64,000 nt of DNA from Polyangiaceae bacterium (GTDB lineage Bacteria; Myxococcota_A; Polyangia; Polyangiales; Polyangiaceae). The DNA lies in the NCBI GenBank assembly GCA_016719945.1, contig JADJYE010000008.1, forward strand, positions 434,001 to 498,000, read 5' to 3'. Every line of letters begins with the position of its first letter. The stretch's first letter is position 1. The notes beneath the pieces were generated by a model that had not been told where the DNA came from, did no database searches, and was given only the letters and a program-made list of their open reading frames with translations. The position numbers and the translations under genes were made by a program. Positions 25,567-34,782 of the stretch are shown here, one piece after another.

Positions 25567-26310
25567 GTGGCCGCTGTTCGTACCCTGGGCTCATTCGCGC
25601 TGCTCCTGGCCGGGGCTGTCTCGCTGGGAGGCGCGCCGTCCGACGCCTCGGCGAAGAACCGCTTCGCCCTCGAGCCGCCGAACGTCGAGCAGAAGCGCGC
25701 CTACCGGTACGCGTCGACGTCGAACGAAGACTGCCTGAAGGAGCTCGACAAGCGGAAGTTCCCCTACGCGCTCGAGCCCGCGACCCAGCAGGTCGATCTG
25801 CCGCTGCGCTTCAGCGGGCCGGTCCGCGGGGTCAACTACAAGCTGACCCAGCGCGCCGAGAAGAACCCGGAGAAGACGTCCCCCTCCGCGGTCGCCGACT
25901 GCCGCCTCGCGCTGGCGATCGACGACCTGTCGCGCATCCTGGAGAAACACGACATCGTCGAGGTCGAGTACCTGTCGATGTACCGCAAGCGCGGCGTTGG
26001 CTTCGTGAAGCCCGGCAAGCGCCACCCGTCGGGCCGGGCGATCGACATCGCGACCCTCAAGCGCAAGGACGGCGAGGTCTTCAGCGTCTACAAAGACTGG
26101 CACGGGCGGGTGGGCAGCGAGACCTGCGGGCTCGGCGCCGCGAAGCCCACCAAGGACACCGACGGCGCCAAGCTCATGCGCGCCATCGTGTGCGAGACAG
26201 CGGCGATCGGGCCCTTCAACCTGATGCTCACGCCCCACTACGATTGGGGCCACAAAGACCATTTCCACTTCGAGGTCCGCAGCGACATCCGCTGGTTCCT
26301 CATCCAATAG
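25567..26310 (+). CDS. Secreted extensin-like C-terminal domain protein
   Basis: 247 residues from GTG 25567, with a signal peptide (LGSFALLLAGAVSLGGAPSD). The extensin-like C-terminal domain family is recognised by CLKELDKRKFPYALEPATQQ at the start, GKRHPSGRAIDIATLKRKDG in the middle, and the closing DWGHKDHFHFEVRSD. The conserved His/Asp (HPSGRAID) and HxH (HFHFE) positions resemble those of M15-type zinc peptidoglycan peptidases, so a cell-wall hydrolase role is plausible but unproven. The L,D-transpeptidase gene converges with it ten bases downstream, and both point to wall metabolism. Confidence 0.82.
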   Translation: MAAVRTLGSFALLLAGAVSLGGAPSDASAKNRFALEPPNVEQKRAYRYASTSNEDCLKELDKRKFPYALEPATQQVDLPLRFSGPVRGVNYKLTQRAEKNPEKTSPSAVADCRLALAIDDLSRILEKHDIVEVEYLSMYRKRGVGFVKPGKRHPSGRAIDIATLKRKDGEVFSVYKDWHGRVGSETCGLGAAKPTKDTDGAKLMRAIVCETAAIGPFNLMLTPHYDWGHKDHFHFEVRSDIRWFLIQ

Positions 26311-26319
26311 CGCCGGTCT

Positions 26320-27885
26320 TCACGGGCGGATCACGATCGTCGTCCCCTTCACCTCGGGGCGGAACGCAGCGACGGCGTACCAGCCCTCGGGCAGGCCCGG
26401 CTCCATCCAGTGCCACAGCCAGTGGGCGTCGTTCGGCGCGACGTTGACGCAGCCGTGGCTCTTCGGCCGGCCGAAGTCGTTGTGCCACCACGCGCCGTGG
26501 ACGGCGTAGCTGTCCTTGAAGTAGTTGACGAACGGGACGTCGTCGACCGCCCACTCCTTCTTCTTCTCGACGCCGGACATGTCCGCGCTGACGAGCTTCC
26601 AGCCGACGGTGTAGGTGCCAAGCACGGTGGTGTGACCTCGAGCGCGCTGCGTGATGCCGTCGACGCCCGGTGAGATCGCGGTCGCGTACACCGGCTTGTC
26701 GCCCTCGTACGCGATGAGGCTCCCCCAGGTGACACGGACGTCGATCCACTTGTCGCTCTTGCCGACCCCGGGCGGCCGGTCGGTCCGCGGCTTGAAGATC
26801 GAGAGCAGCTCGTGGCGGACATACGTGCCGTCGGCGGTCTTCCAGAAGTTGCCGCCCTTCTTGCCGCGGACGAGCGGGCCCTCGATCTGCACGAACGCCT
26901 GTCGGCCGTACACGTCGCCGGTCTCGACCATCTCTCCGTTGTCACGCTGCCGCAGCTTCGGCACGTCCTCGATCCAGGCGTAGCCGAAGGGCAGCTTGAG
27001 CTGGCTCTTGGCGAGCTCGACGCCCTGCAGCTTGGGCATGTCGACGAAGACGACCTTGTCCTTCGGGACCAGCGTTAGATCCGGGGTCACCAGGAAGGTG
27101 CGTCCTTCGGCGTCGAGCTCGGCGGCGAAGGCCATCTTGCGTCCCTCGTAGGCCTCCTCCTTGGAGACGAGCGACGGCTTCGCGAAGTCGACGTACGTGG
27201 TGAACGCGGTCGACGGGCCGCGCCCGGCCTTCTTCGTGTCGAACGTCCCCGTCACGCCCTTCGGGATTGGCACGCTCGCGGCGGCCACCTTCGCCAGGTG
27301 ATCGACCAGCCCGGGCTCGTGCTTCTCCTGCTCGGCCCGCGTGGGCACACGCTGGTACTGCGGGGCGGAGACGGCCATCACGCCGACCTTGAACGGCACC
27401 GGCGCGTCGGGCTTCGGGAGGACCTCGGCCGCCGCGCGCACGCGAGGGTCGCGCCCGTCGAGCGTCGAGTGGCGGCCGGCGCAGATGAAGCCGCGGGGCT
27501 TCACGGCGAAGAACCCGCCCTTGCAATGGCCGACGCCGGGCCCCTTCAGCGGCGCCTCGCTGGCGATCGGCACCGACTGGCCTGCGCGGACGAGGCCGAT
27601 CATCGGAGCGTCCTTCTCGGGCTTCTGGACGATGGTCTCGTAGCCGTCGTAGGCGAACAGCCGCGGCCCGGAGGGCAAGGGCGCCTCGGGCTGTTCGACG
27701 CTCGCCTCGTCGGGCGCGCCGGTCGTCGACGACGTCAGCAAGACCGAAGCGCCCTCGGGCGCTACGACGCTGTCTGGGCCGCCTCGCCTTGGCCCCTCGC
27801 CCTCGGCCACGGGAGCCCCGCACCCCAAGATCGCGTACGCGAGCGCCGCTCCCACCACGCTCGAACGACCCAACGACTGCCGCAT
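26320..27885 (-). CDS. L,D-transpeptidase (YkuD) lipoprotein
   Basis: 521 residues from ATG 27885. The lipoprotein signal is SVVGAALAYAILGCGAPVAE. The YkuD catalytic domain is C-terminal: TTVLGTYTVGWKL, then YAVHGAWWHNDFGRPKSHGC with the motif HGxx(14)SHGCVN carrying the catalytic Cys, followed by VAPNDAHWLWHW. The ~330-residue N-terminal part has SH3-like features (YETIVQKPEKDAPMIGLVRA) that may bind peptidoglycan. It would form 3-3 cross-links or attach proteins to the wall in the periplasm. Confidence 0.9.
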   Translation of the reverse strand: MRQSLGRSSVVGAALAYAILGCGAPVAEGEGPRRGGPDSVVAPEGASVLLTSSTTGAPDEASVEQPEAPLPSGPRLFAYDGYETIVQKPEKDAPMIGLVRAGQSVPIASEAPLKGPGVGHCKGGFFAVKPRGFICAGRHSTLDGRDPRVRAAAEVLPKPDAPVPFKVGVMAVSAPQYQRVPTRAEQEKHEPGLVDHLAKVAAASVPIPKGVTGTFDTKKAGRGPSTAFTTYVDFAKPSLVSKEEAYEGRKMAFAAELDAEGRTFLVTPDLTLVPKDKVVFVDMPKLQGVELAKSQLKLPFGYAWIEDVPKLRQRDNGEMVETGDVYGRQAFVQIEGPLVRGKKGGNFWKTADGTYVRHELLSIFKPRTDRPPGVGKSDKWIDVRVTWGSLIAYEGDKPVYATAISPGVDGITQRARGHTTVLGTYTVGWKLVSADMSGVEKKKEWAVDDVPFVNYFKDSYAVHGAWWHNDFGRPKSHGCVNVAPNDAHWLWHWMEPGLPEGWYAVAAFRPEVKGTTIVIRP

Positions 27886-27969
27886 GCCATAGCGTTGCAG
27901 ACGGCCGCTCGGCCCGCCAAATTTCGGCCGAACGTTTCGTGCTGCCTCGCGCGATGGCGCGACGCGGCG

Positions 27970-28914
27970 TCAGACGAAGAGCGAGCTGACCGAGTCGGAG
28001 TTGTGGATGCGGCGGATCGCCTCGGCGAGCAGCCGGGCGATGCTGACGACCTTGAACTTGCCCGACGCCCTGCCCGCCTCGCCCAGCGGGATGGAGTTGG
28101 TGATGACGACCTCGGAGAGCGGCGACTCCGTGATGCGCTTGACCGCCGGCCCGGACAGGACGCCGTGCGTCGCGCAGGCGGCGACCTCCTTGGCGCCGGC
28201 CTGCATCAGCGCATTGGCGGCGTTCACCAGGGTGCCGGCGGTGTCGATCATGTCGTCGAGGATGAGGCAGCGCTTGCCCTGGACCTCGCCGATGATGTTC
28301 ATCACCTCGCTGACGTTCGCCTTCTCGCGGCGCTTGTCGATGATCGCGAGCGAGCCGTGGAGCCGCTTCGAGTAGGCGCGAGCGCGCTCGACGCCGCCCG
28401 CGTCGGGGGAGACGACGACCACGTCGTTGCCGTAGTGGAGCTTGAGGTGCTGATCGAGCAGCGCGGGCATCGCGAACAGGTGGTCGAACGGGATGTTGAA
28501 GAAGCCCTGGATCTGAGCCGCGTGGAGATCGAGCGCGACGATCCGGTTGACGCCGGCGGCGACGACGAGGTCGGCGACGAGCTTCGAAGTGATCGGGGTG
28601 CGCGGCGCGACCTTTCGATCTTGGCGGGCGTACCCGTAGTAGGGGATGACGGCCGTGATGGCGCCGGCGGACGCCCGCCTGAGAGCGTCGGCCATGATCA
28701 GCAGCTCCATCACGCTGTCGTTCACCGGCGCGCACGTGGGCTGCACGATGTAGGTGTCGACTCCGCGGACGTTCTCCAGGATCTCGCAGAAGGTCTCGCC
28801 GTCGCTGAAGCTCGAGACCTTCGACTTTCCGACGGGGAGCTCGAGATACTGGCAGATCTCCGCCGAGAGGGTGGGGTTGGCGTTTCCGGAGAAAATGCTC
28901 ACCCGCTTGAACAT
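27970..28914 (-). CDS. prs: Ribose-phosphate pyrophosphokinase
   Basis: 314 residues, the normal length. Motifs: SDGETFCEILENVRGVDTYI, YYGYARQDRKVAPRTPITSK, ALDLHAAQIQGFFNIPFDHL, VVVSPDAGGVERARAYSKRL and the PRPP loop LILDDMIDTAGTL. It makes PRPP from ribose-5-phosphate and ATP for nucleotide, His and Trp synthesis. It stands alone here, downstream (on the minus strand) of a divergent ribF. Confidence 0.98.
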   Translation of the reverse strand: MFKRVSIFSGNANPTLSAEICQYLELPVGKSKVSSFSDGETFCEILENVRGVDTYIVQPTCAPVNDSVMELLIMADALRRASAGAITAVIPYYGYARQDRKVAPRTPITSKLVADLVVAAGVNRIVALDLHAAQIQGFFNIPFDHLFAMPALLDQHLKLHYGNDVVVVSPDAGGVERARAYSKRLHGSLAIIDKRREKANVSEVMNIIGEVQGKRCLILDDMIDTAGTLVNAANALMQAGAKEVAACATHGVLSGPAVKRITESPLSEVVITNSIPLGEAGRASGKFKVVSIARLLAEAIRRIHNSDSVSSLFV

Positions 28915-29102
28915 CGGCGTGCCCTTCGTTTCTGCGTGCCGTCCGACCGCGCGCTCTCACGCGTGGGGACGTGGCGAGCGCGTACCAGCCGCACCTTACG
29001 CCGTCAAGGTGACCGCCCGCTCCGCCTCTGCTTCCTGCGGAGCCCCAAGCGCCACGCGAGCCCAGACAAACTGCGCGGCGCGTATTAGAAGGTGCCCCAG
29101 GC

Positions 29103-30032
29103 ATGGGCGCGCTCGTCGTCATCGGCAACTTCGACGGAGTCCACCGAGGTCACCGCGAGGTCCTCGAAGGCGCCGTGCTCGAGGCCGAGACCCTCGGCCT
29201 CGAGCCGCGGCTCCTGACGTTCTCGCCGCACCCCGCCGCCGTCCTCGGCCGGCGCCCCCCTGCGCTGCTCACCAACCAGCGCCGTAAGCGAGAGCTCGTC
29301 CAGCGCGTCTCACCGCGGATCCAGTTCGACGAAGAGCGCTTCGACCTCGCGTACGCCGCGCAGTCCCCCGAGGAGTTCGCGCGACGCCTGCGCGACAGCC
29401 ACGAAGCGCGGCGAGTCGTCGTCGGGAAGAACTTCCGCTTCGGAAAGGGCCGCGAGGGGGACTTCGAGCGGCTCGTCGAGCTGGGGGCCGCGCTCGGCTT
29501 CTCCGCGCGCTACGAGTCCATCCGCGGCGACGCGCGAGGGGCGTGGTCGAGCACGAGGGCGCGAGCGGCGATCGCCGCCGGCGATCTGGAAGAAGTCCTG
29601 GCCGTGCTCGGGCGCCCCCACGCGCTCAGCGGCACGGTCGTGCGTGGCAAGCAGCTCGGCCGCACGCTCGGCTTCCCCACGTGCAACCTCGCGAACGTCG
29701 CGGAGGCGCCCGTCCCGTTCGGGGTCTACGCCGTCACGGTCGACCAGGTCACCCACGAGCGGGCACGCGCGCTCGGCCGGGGCGCGATGAGCGTCGGCAC
29801 GAACCCGACGACCGACGGGGACTCGAGCGTGAAGGTCGAGGTCTACCTGCTCGACCTCGACCTCGACCTGTACGGCGCAGAGCTCCGCGTGCACGTGCTC
29901 GAACGCTTGCGCGGCGAAGAGCGCTTCGACAGCCTCGAGGCGCTGGTGCAACAGATGCACGACGACGTCGCGCGGGCCCGCGCGATCACGTCGAAGTGCC
30001 AGCCCGATCCGCAGACCTCTGCCTTCGGTTGA
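29103..30032 (+). CDS. ribF: Bifunctional riboflavin kinase / FAD synthetase
   Basis: 309 residues. The N-terminal FAD synthetase (nucleotidyltransferase) has VVIGNFDGVHRGHREVL, TFSPHPAAVLG and VVVGKNFRFGKGREGDFERL. The C-terminal flavokinase has GTVVRGKQLGRTLGFPTCNL, FGVYAV and MSVGTNPTTDGDSSVKVEVY. It converts riboflavin to FMN and FAD. Start ATG 29103 begins directly at the fold, so no extension is needed. The gene is 41 bases before the DUF4912 gene and in the same direction. Confidence 0.97.
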   Translation: MGALVVIGNFDGVHRGHREVLEGAVLEAETLGLEPRLLTFSPHPAAVLGRRPPALLTNQRRKRELVQRVSPRIQFDEERFDLAYAAQSPEEFARRLRDSHEARRVVVGKNFRFGKGREGDFERLVELGAALGFSARYESIRGDARGAWSSTRARAAIAAGDLEEVLAVLGRPHALSGTVVRGKQLGRTLGFPTCNLANVAEAPVPFGVYAVTVDQVTHERARALGRGAMSVGTNPTTDGDSSVKVEVYLLDLDLDLYGAELRVHVLERLRGEERFDSLEALVQQMHDDVARARAITSKCQPDPQTSAFG

Positions 30033-30072
30033 CGGCCCGAGCGGCCGGTCATGTGTGCTAGGGTGCGCAGCC

Positions 30073-31419
30073 ATGGAGCGCAAGGAACTCGAAGGTCTGA
30101 GCCGCGAAGAGCTGATCGGCCAAGCGGAGCAGCTCGGCGTCGTGCGCCCAAGGACGCTCACGATCCCTGAGCTGGTCGACGAGATCCTGGTCGTGTCTGC
30201 CAAGCGGGCCTCCGAGAAGAGGCAGCGCGGCTGGTTCGGGCGGGCCCGAGATCTGCTGACGAGCGTCATCGATCGGGGCCTCACCCTGCCCGAGCCCGGG
30301 CGAACCTCGCAGCGCAGGCCCTCGCCGCCAGCGCCGCCGCCGCTGCCGACGGTCACGCTGGCGGAGATCTACGCAGCACAAGGGCACCTCGAGCGCGCCA
30401 TCACGACCCTCGACGAGGTCCTCGCGAGAGAGCCGTCGCACAGCGACGCGCGCGATCTCAAGGCTCGCTTCGAGCACCAGCTGCACAAGACGAAGCCGTC
30501 GACCCCGCCGCCGGTGATCGAGGCTCGCCTCGAGACGATGCCGCCGCCGGCACCCATCTCTGATCTCGACCGACTCACGCCTGCCTCCGCGGAGGTCCGC
30601 CCCGAGCCCGAGCGAGCCGACGCCGAGTCCCCGAGCGACGGCGCCGAGCCGCGCGAGGTCGCAGACGCCTCGCTGGTCGAGGCTCCCAAGGCGCCGAGCA
30701 TCGCCCCGATCCCGCTCAAGCGTCCGTCGACCCCGCCCGTTCACGACGTCGACGATATCGTCGGCCTCGCGGTCGACCCGCACACCATCTACCTCTATTG
30801 GGAGGTGCGCCCGGCGACCCTCGCGCACGCCCGCGCGAAGGACGACAGCGGCGCGCTGACGGTCCGCGCGGCGACGGTCCTCGCCTCGCTCGAGGGCCCC
30901 GAGACCGACGTGCGTGATTTTCGCGTCGACGCCCTGTCGGGCGAGCTGTTCGTTCACGGCCTTCCGTCGCAGGCGAACGTGCGCATCTCGGTCGGGTACA
31001 AGACCGACACCGACTTCGAGCCCTTCGCGGTCGGCATCGATCTGTCGACCCCGCGGGAGTCCGCGTCGCGCGAGGTCGCGACGACCTTCCGCCGCTGGAG
31101 CGAGGCCAGCCGCGCCGCGCCGACCCCGCCGCCGGCCGACCCCGTGGAGCGCGCCCTCTCGATGCGCAGGGCGCGAGCGCTGCCCGACTACGGCGCCGAG
31201 GGCTCGGAGGCCTTGCTCGCCAAGTTCCCGTCGGACGTATGGGTCGACCCTTCCACGCGCGTCGTCCGCGTGGTCGGCACCGACGGCCCGCCACGCCAGG
31301 GCTCGGACGTGACGTCGCACACGTTCGTCATGAGGAAGGACGGCTCGAGCGAGCTGTTCCGCCGCAACGTCGTGTGGGCGTCGAACCCTTCGGTGTGGGC
31401 CTCGAGCGTCGGTCGCTGA
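30073..31419 (+). CDS. DUF4912-domain protein with SAP-like and TPR segments
   Basis: 448 residues from ATG 30073. The N-terminal ~35 residues (ELEGLSREELIGQAEQLGVV) look like a SAP/Rho-N-type helical motif. A tetratricopeptide-like pair (LAEIYAAQGHLERAITTLDE) lies at ~95-140. After a long Pro-rich linker, DUF4912 is at ~225-320 (DDIVGLAVDPHTIYLYWEVR, FRVDALSGELFVHGLPSQAN). The C-terminus is conserved-looking but unassigned. DUF4912 is often found beside glycan-related genes; its function is unknown. No signal peptide. Confidence 0.8.
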   Translation: MERKELEGLSREELIGQAEQLGVVRPRTLTIPELVDEILVVSAKRASEKRQRGWFGRARDLLTSVIDRGLTLPEPGRTSQRRPSPPAPPPLPTVTLAEIYAAQGHLERAITTLDEVLAREPSHSDARDLKARFEHQLHKTKPSTPPPVIEARLETMPPPAPISDLDRLTPASAEVRPEPERADAESPSDGAEPREVADASLVEAPKAPSIAPIPLKRPSTPPVHDVDDIVGLAVDPHTIYLYWEVRPATLAHARAKDDSGALTVRAATVLASLEGPETDVRDFRVDALSGELFVHGLPSQANVRISVGYKTDTDFEPFAVGIDLSTPRESASREVATTFRRWSEASRAAPTPPPADPVERALSMRRARALPDYGAEGSEALLAKFPSDVWVDPSTRVVRVVGTDGPPRQGSDVTSHTFVMRKDGSSELFRRNVVWASNPSVWASSVGR

Positions 31420-31472
31420 CCCGCCAACAAAAAAAACACACAACTCGAGGCGAGCGTTGCCGACAGAGCAAC

Positions 31473-32420
31473 ATGAGCTCGCCCTCCTGGTGTCGCCCCC
31501 TCGTCGCGCACGTCGCGTGCGTCTGTCTCGCCCTGCTGACCGTCGTCCGACCGGCTACAGCCGAAGATCCGGAGGAGCCCGCGCTGTGGGAAGATGACCC
31601 GCGGCCGGTCGAGCTCGAGCCCGAGCGGGGGCCCCTCGCCGACCTGTGGATCGGTTTGACGGGCACCTTGGCCTTCGACGACGTCTCGACGCAGGTCGGG
31701 GCGATGCTGGTGCTGGGCGGCAAGCTCGATGCCCCGCTCGAGGTTCGGGGAACGCGCGCCCACGCGGCGCGCTTCGCGAAGACTGGGCCTGCGGAGAAGG
31801 AGCCGCCGCCGATCCTTGCCGTCGAGGCGCAGCCGACCCCGCTGGCGCCGCTCAGGGCCCGTCCGCGGCTCGGCAAGCTCGCCCGCGGCACCGTCAAGGC
31901 GGCGCTCGCCGCCGCAGGCTCGGCCGAAAGCGAAGCGCGCCTCTCGGGGGCCGCGACGCGGGCGCGGGCGAGCGGGCTCGTCCCAGAGCTGCGGCTACGC
32001 GTCGCGCACGTCGTCGACGAGGACCAGCGCCTCGCTCCCACCGAGTACGATCCCGAGCGGATCACCGCCTCCGGCGGCACCAGCCTCTGGCTCGAGGCTC
32101 GCGCGACCTTTCAGCTCGATCGGCTCGTCTTCGCCGACGACGAGATCGCGCTCGAGCGGCTGCGCGCCGATCGGGCGAAGCTCGAGGCCGAGCTGATCGA
32201 CGACGTCTTGAAGAGCCTCGAGGCGTGGATGCGCGCCGGCGCGGCGCTCGAGAGTGAGATCGCCAGCGAAGAGGAGCGGCTGCGCGCGGACGTCGACGAG
32301 GCCGTCGCCGAGGCGAGGCTCGACGCGCTCACCGCCGGCTGGTTCTCGACGCAGCGCGCTCAGATGAAGTCGTCGGAGAGCCTGACGACGCGGGTCGACG
32401 ACGCGGTCTCGTCGTTCTGA
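31473..32420 (+). CDS. Secreted protein with helical C-terminus, unknown function
   Basis: 315 residues from ATG 31473, with a signal peptide (VAHVACVCLALLTVVRPATA). A strand-rich part (LVPELRLRVAHVVDEDQRLA, GGTSLWLEARATFQLDRLVF) is followed by a long helix (DDEIALERLRADRAKLEAEL and on to ~295). The strand-then-helix pattern recalls outer membrane efflux-type proteins, but I cannot assign the family. The 3' end overlaps the convergent lipoprotein gene by 61 bases. Confidence 0.65.
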   Translation: MSSPSWCRPLVAHVACVCLALLTVVRPATAEDPEEPALWEDDPRPVELEPERGPLADLWIGLTGTLAFDDVSTQVGAMLVLGGKLDAPLEVRGTRAHAARFAKTGPAEKEPPPILAVEAQPTPLAPLRARPRLGKLARGTVKAALAAAGSAESEARLSGAATRARASGLVPELRLRVAHVVDEDQRLAPTEYDPERITASGGTSLWLEARATFQLDRLVFADDEIALERLRADRAKLEAELIDDVLKSLEAWMRAGAALESEIASEEERLRADVDEAVAEARLDALTAGWFSTQRAQMKSSESLTTRVDDAVSSF

Positions 32421-33280
32421 TCGGTGATCGACACCGTGAGCTCGAGGCTCTCCCCGAGCAGCGAGTCGACGGGGTGAGCCTCGTCGTCGATGCGGAAGCG
32501 GAGGCCGTAGATCTTGCAGTAGTCGCCCTCGTCGGGGTCGAACGTGAAGATGACGATCGAGGGCGGGGGCTCGTAGTCGAGATCGACGAAGCGCCCCGAC
32601 ACCGTGGTGACCGACCCGCTCTGGGTCAGGTTCTTGAGCCGCGCCGCGATCCACACGTGGTAGCCGCCCTGCGGTCCGGCCTCGACCTGCAGGACGTCAC
32701 CGTCGTCGACGTCATGGAAGTCGGACTGGCCCTCGCCGAGGATCACCTCGGCGGGCCCGCCGGGCTCGCACACGCCGCCGCTCGTGCCCCTGGCCCAGTC
32801 GGGGTCGTAGCTCGGCAACGTGTCCGGGGACTCGAAATCATCGACGCACAAGCCGTCTTTGCAGGTCGTGCCGGGCTCGCACTCGACGGCGACGCACTCG
32901 GACTCGAGCACGAGCTCGAGCAGCACGCGCCGATCGCGCGGGACGGTGGTCGAACCCGTCTTGGTGAGGATGGGCACGAGCCCTTGGATGGCGACGAGCT
33001 CGACGCTGACGGGCGTCTCCGGCTCGAGCTCCCCCGTCTCGAGCTCCATCGGAAAATCGAGCGCCGCCCCTTCGAAGCTCTGACTCTGCACCTCGACGCC
33101 GTTCACGCTGACGCGCGCGTCGAGCCGCGTGAAGGAGGGCCCCGGAGCGAGCTCGCTGCGCACCCCGAACACGACCTCGCCGGGCGGCTCACCGCACGCG
33201 CCCGGCAGGGCAGCCAGGCCGACCGCGGCGACCGCTCGCGCGAAGGGGGTCGCGAGCGGGCGCGGTCGGCGGTGTTTCAT
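32360..33280 (-). CDS. Cys-containing lipoprotein, unknown function
   Basis: 306 residues. The signal peptide ends AAVGLAALPGACGEPPG with a lipobox-like Cys. The mature protein is beta-rich with a Cys cluster (CVAVECEPGTTCKDGLCVDD), a pattern seen in many myxobacterial lipoproteins, then an immunoglobulin-like segment (GGYHVWIAARLKNL ... VIFTFDPDEGDYCKIYGLRF). It is probably surface-exposed on the outer membrane. It overlaps the neighbouring convergent gene at its 3' end and precedes the DsbD-type gene on the same strand by ten bases in reverse order. Confidence 0.75.
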   Translation of the reverse strand: MKHRRPRPLATPFARAVAAVGLAALPGACGEPPGEVVFGVRSELAPGPSFTRLDARVSVNGVEVQSQSFEGAALDFPMELETGELEPETPVSVELVAIQGLVPILTKTGSTTVPRDRRVLLELVLESECVAVECEPGTTCKDGLCVDDFESPDTLPSYDPDWARGTSGGVCEPGGPAEVILGEGQSDFHDVDDGDVLQVEAGPQGGYHVWIAARLKNLTQSGSVTTVSGRFVDLDYEPPPSIVIFTFDPDEGDYCKIYGLRFRIDDEAHPVDSLLGESLELTVSITDQNDETASSTRVVRLSDDFI

Positions 33281-33290
33281 TGCGGTGGGG

Positions 33291-34739
33291 TCAGTTGACC
33301 GGCTCGATCACCGCCAGGAAGTCCTTGGCCGGGATGAACTTCTCGACGCGCTTCACCTCGGCGCCGGTCGAGTCGAAGACCAGGACCGCGGGGAGGCCCT
33401 TGACCTTGTACTTCTCCATCGTCTCTTTGACCTTCGGGTCGTCCTCGTTGGTGGCGTCGAACTTCACCGCCACGAAGCGCCCGCTCTTCGCCTGGAAATC
33501 GGCGTCGGAGAACGTCTTGGCCTCGAGCTCCTTGCAGGCACCGCACCACTCCGCGCCGAAGTCGAGCAGCAGCGGTCGCTGCTCGGCCTTCGCGGTCTCG
33601 AGCGCCTTCTGGAGATCGCTGCCCCAGTGCTCCTTCTTGAGGGCCGGGTAGGACTTGCGCCCCGCGGCCTCGTCGGCCTGGCGCTGCTCCTGCTCTTTCT
33701 TCGCGAGGACCTCGGCGCTCACCTCCTTGGGCTTGCCGAGCGCGGTGACGAGCAGGAACCCTCCAGCGACCGCGCCGGCGATGCCAAGCCCCTTGCGGAT
33801 CTTGGTGCCCACGCCGCCGTCGTCCCAGTTCACGTGAACCGCGCCGAGGCCGAGGCCGACGGCCCCGATGATCGCGGCGATGAGCAGGAACTTGGTGTCG
33901 TTCTTGACGAACTCGCCGAGCACCGGGAACGCGTTCTTCAGGTAATAGAGCGCGAGCACGAGCATCACGATCCCGAAGAACGACTTGACCCACACCATCC
34001 AGCGGCCGCCCTTCGGCAGACCCGCAGCGAAGGTGCCGACGACCCAGAACAGCGCCCCGAGGCCGATCGCGTAGGCCATGCCGAAGGTGACGCCGAGCGA
34101 GACGCTCTGCTTCTCGGTCACGACCGCCATCATCGAGATGAGGACGGGGCCGGAGCAGGGGGCCGCCACCAGGCCGCTGACGAGGCCGAGCGAGAAGGCG
34201 CCGCCGTAGCCGACTCCGCCGACGCCCGAGAGGCGCTGCATGACCGAGTCGGGCAGGGTGAGCTCGAAGGCGCCGAACATCGACGCCGCCATGATGATGA
34301 AGACCACCGAGATGCCGACGATCACCCAGCGGTTGGCGAGGATCGCGCCGAACACGCCGCCGGTCAGCGAGACGACGACGAACATGGCCGTGAAGAGCAC
34401 GACCATGCCGCCGACGAACGCCGTGGAGAGCATCATCGCGTGGCCGCGCGTCTTCGCCTGCTTCGCCCCGAAGACGCTCACCGTGATGGCGATCATCGGG
34501 TAGACGCACGGGGTGAGGCTCGTGAGGAAGCCCGCCCCGAGCGCGACCGCCGCGGCGCTGAAGATGCCCTCGTTGAGGGCCGCCTTGAAGTCGCCGCCCT
34601 CGTCGGCGAGGGCGACGGTTGGGAGCGCGAGCGCGAGGGCGAGCGCGAAGAGCGCGAGGACCCACTTCGCTGTCGAGCTGGGCAAGGAGAACCGAGTGGC
34701 CGGGTGGGCGGGGAGCGTGGGCGGGCTTTGGCTTCGCAT
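33291..34739 (-). CDS. dsbD: DsbD-type thiol:disulfide interchange protein (CcdA-like plus thioredoxin domain)
   Basis: 482 residues. The membrane domain has the two conserved Cys in TSLTPCVYPMIA and VAAPCSGPVLI, one in each half, across about eight helices. After a Lys/Glu linker the C-terminal thioredoxin domain has LLLDFGAEWCGACKELEAKT with the WCxxC active site, and a cis-Pro region KGLPAVLVFD. The periplasmic N-terminal DsbD-alpha domain is absent. It carries reducing power from cytoplasmic thioredoxin across the inner membrane. An N-terminal signal or helix (WVLALFALALALALPTVALA) is present. Confidence 0.93.
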   Translation of the reverse strand: MRSQSPPTLPAHPATRFSLPSSTAKWVLALFALALALALPTVALADEGGDFKAALNEGIFSAAAVALGAGFLTSLTPCVYPMIAITVSVFGAKQAKTRGHAMMLSTAFVGGMVVLFTAMFVVVSLTGGVFGAILANRWVIVGISVVFIIMAASMFGAFELTLPDSVMQRLSGVGGVGYGGAFSLGLVSGLVAAPCSGPVLISMMAVVTEKQSVSLGVTFGMAYAIGLGALFWVVGTFAAGLPKGGRWMVWVKSFFGIVMLVLALYYLKNAFPVLGEFVKNDTKFLLIAAIIGAVGLGLGAVHVNWDDGGVGTKIRKGLGIAGAVAGGFLLVTALGKPKEVSAEVLAKKEQEQRQADEAAGRKSYPALKKEHWGSDLQKALETAKAEQRPLLLDFGAEWCGACKELEAKTFSDADFQAKSGRFVAVKFDATNEDDPKVKETMEKYKVKGLPAVLVFDSTGAEVKRVEKFIPAKDFLAVIEPVN

Positions 34740-34782
34740 AGGCTCTGGGCTGTCGTTACGCCGACCAGTCTAGCAAGTTTTG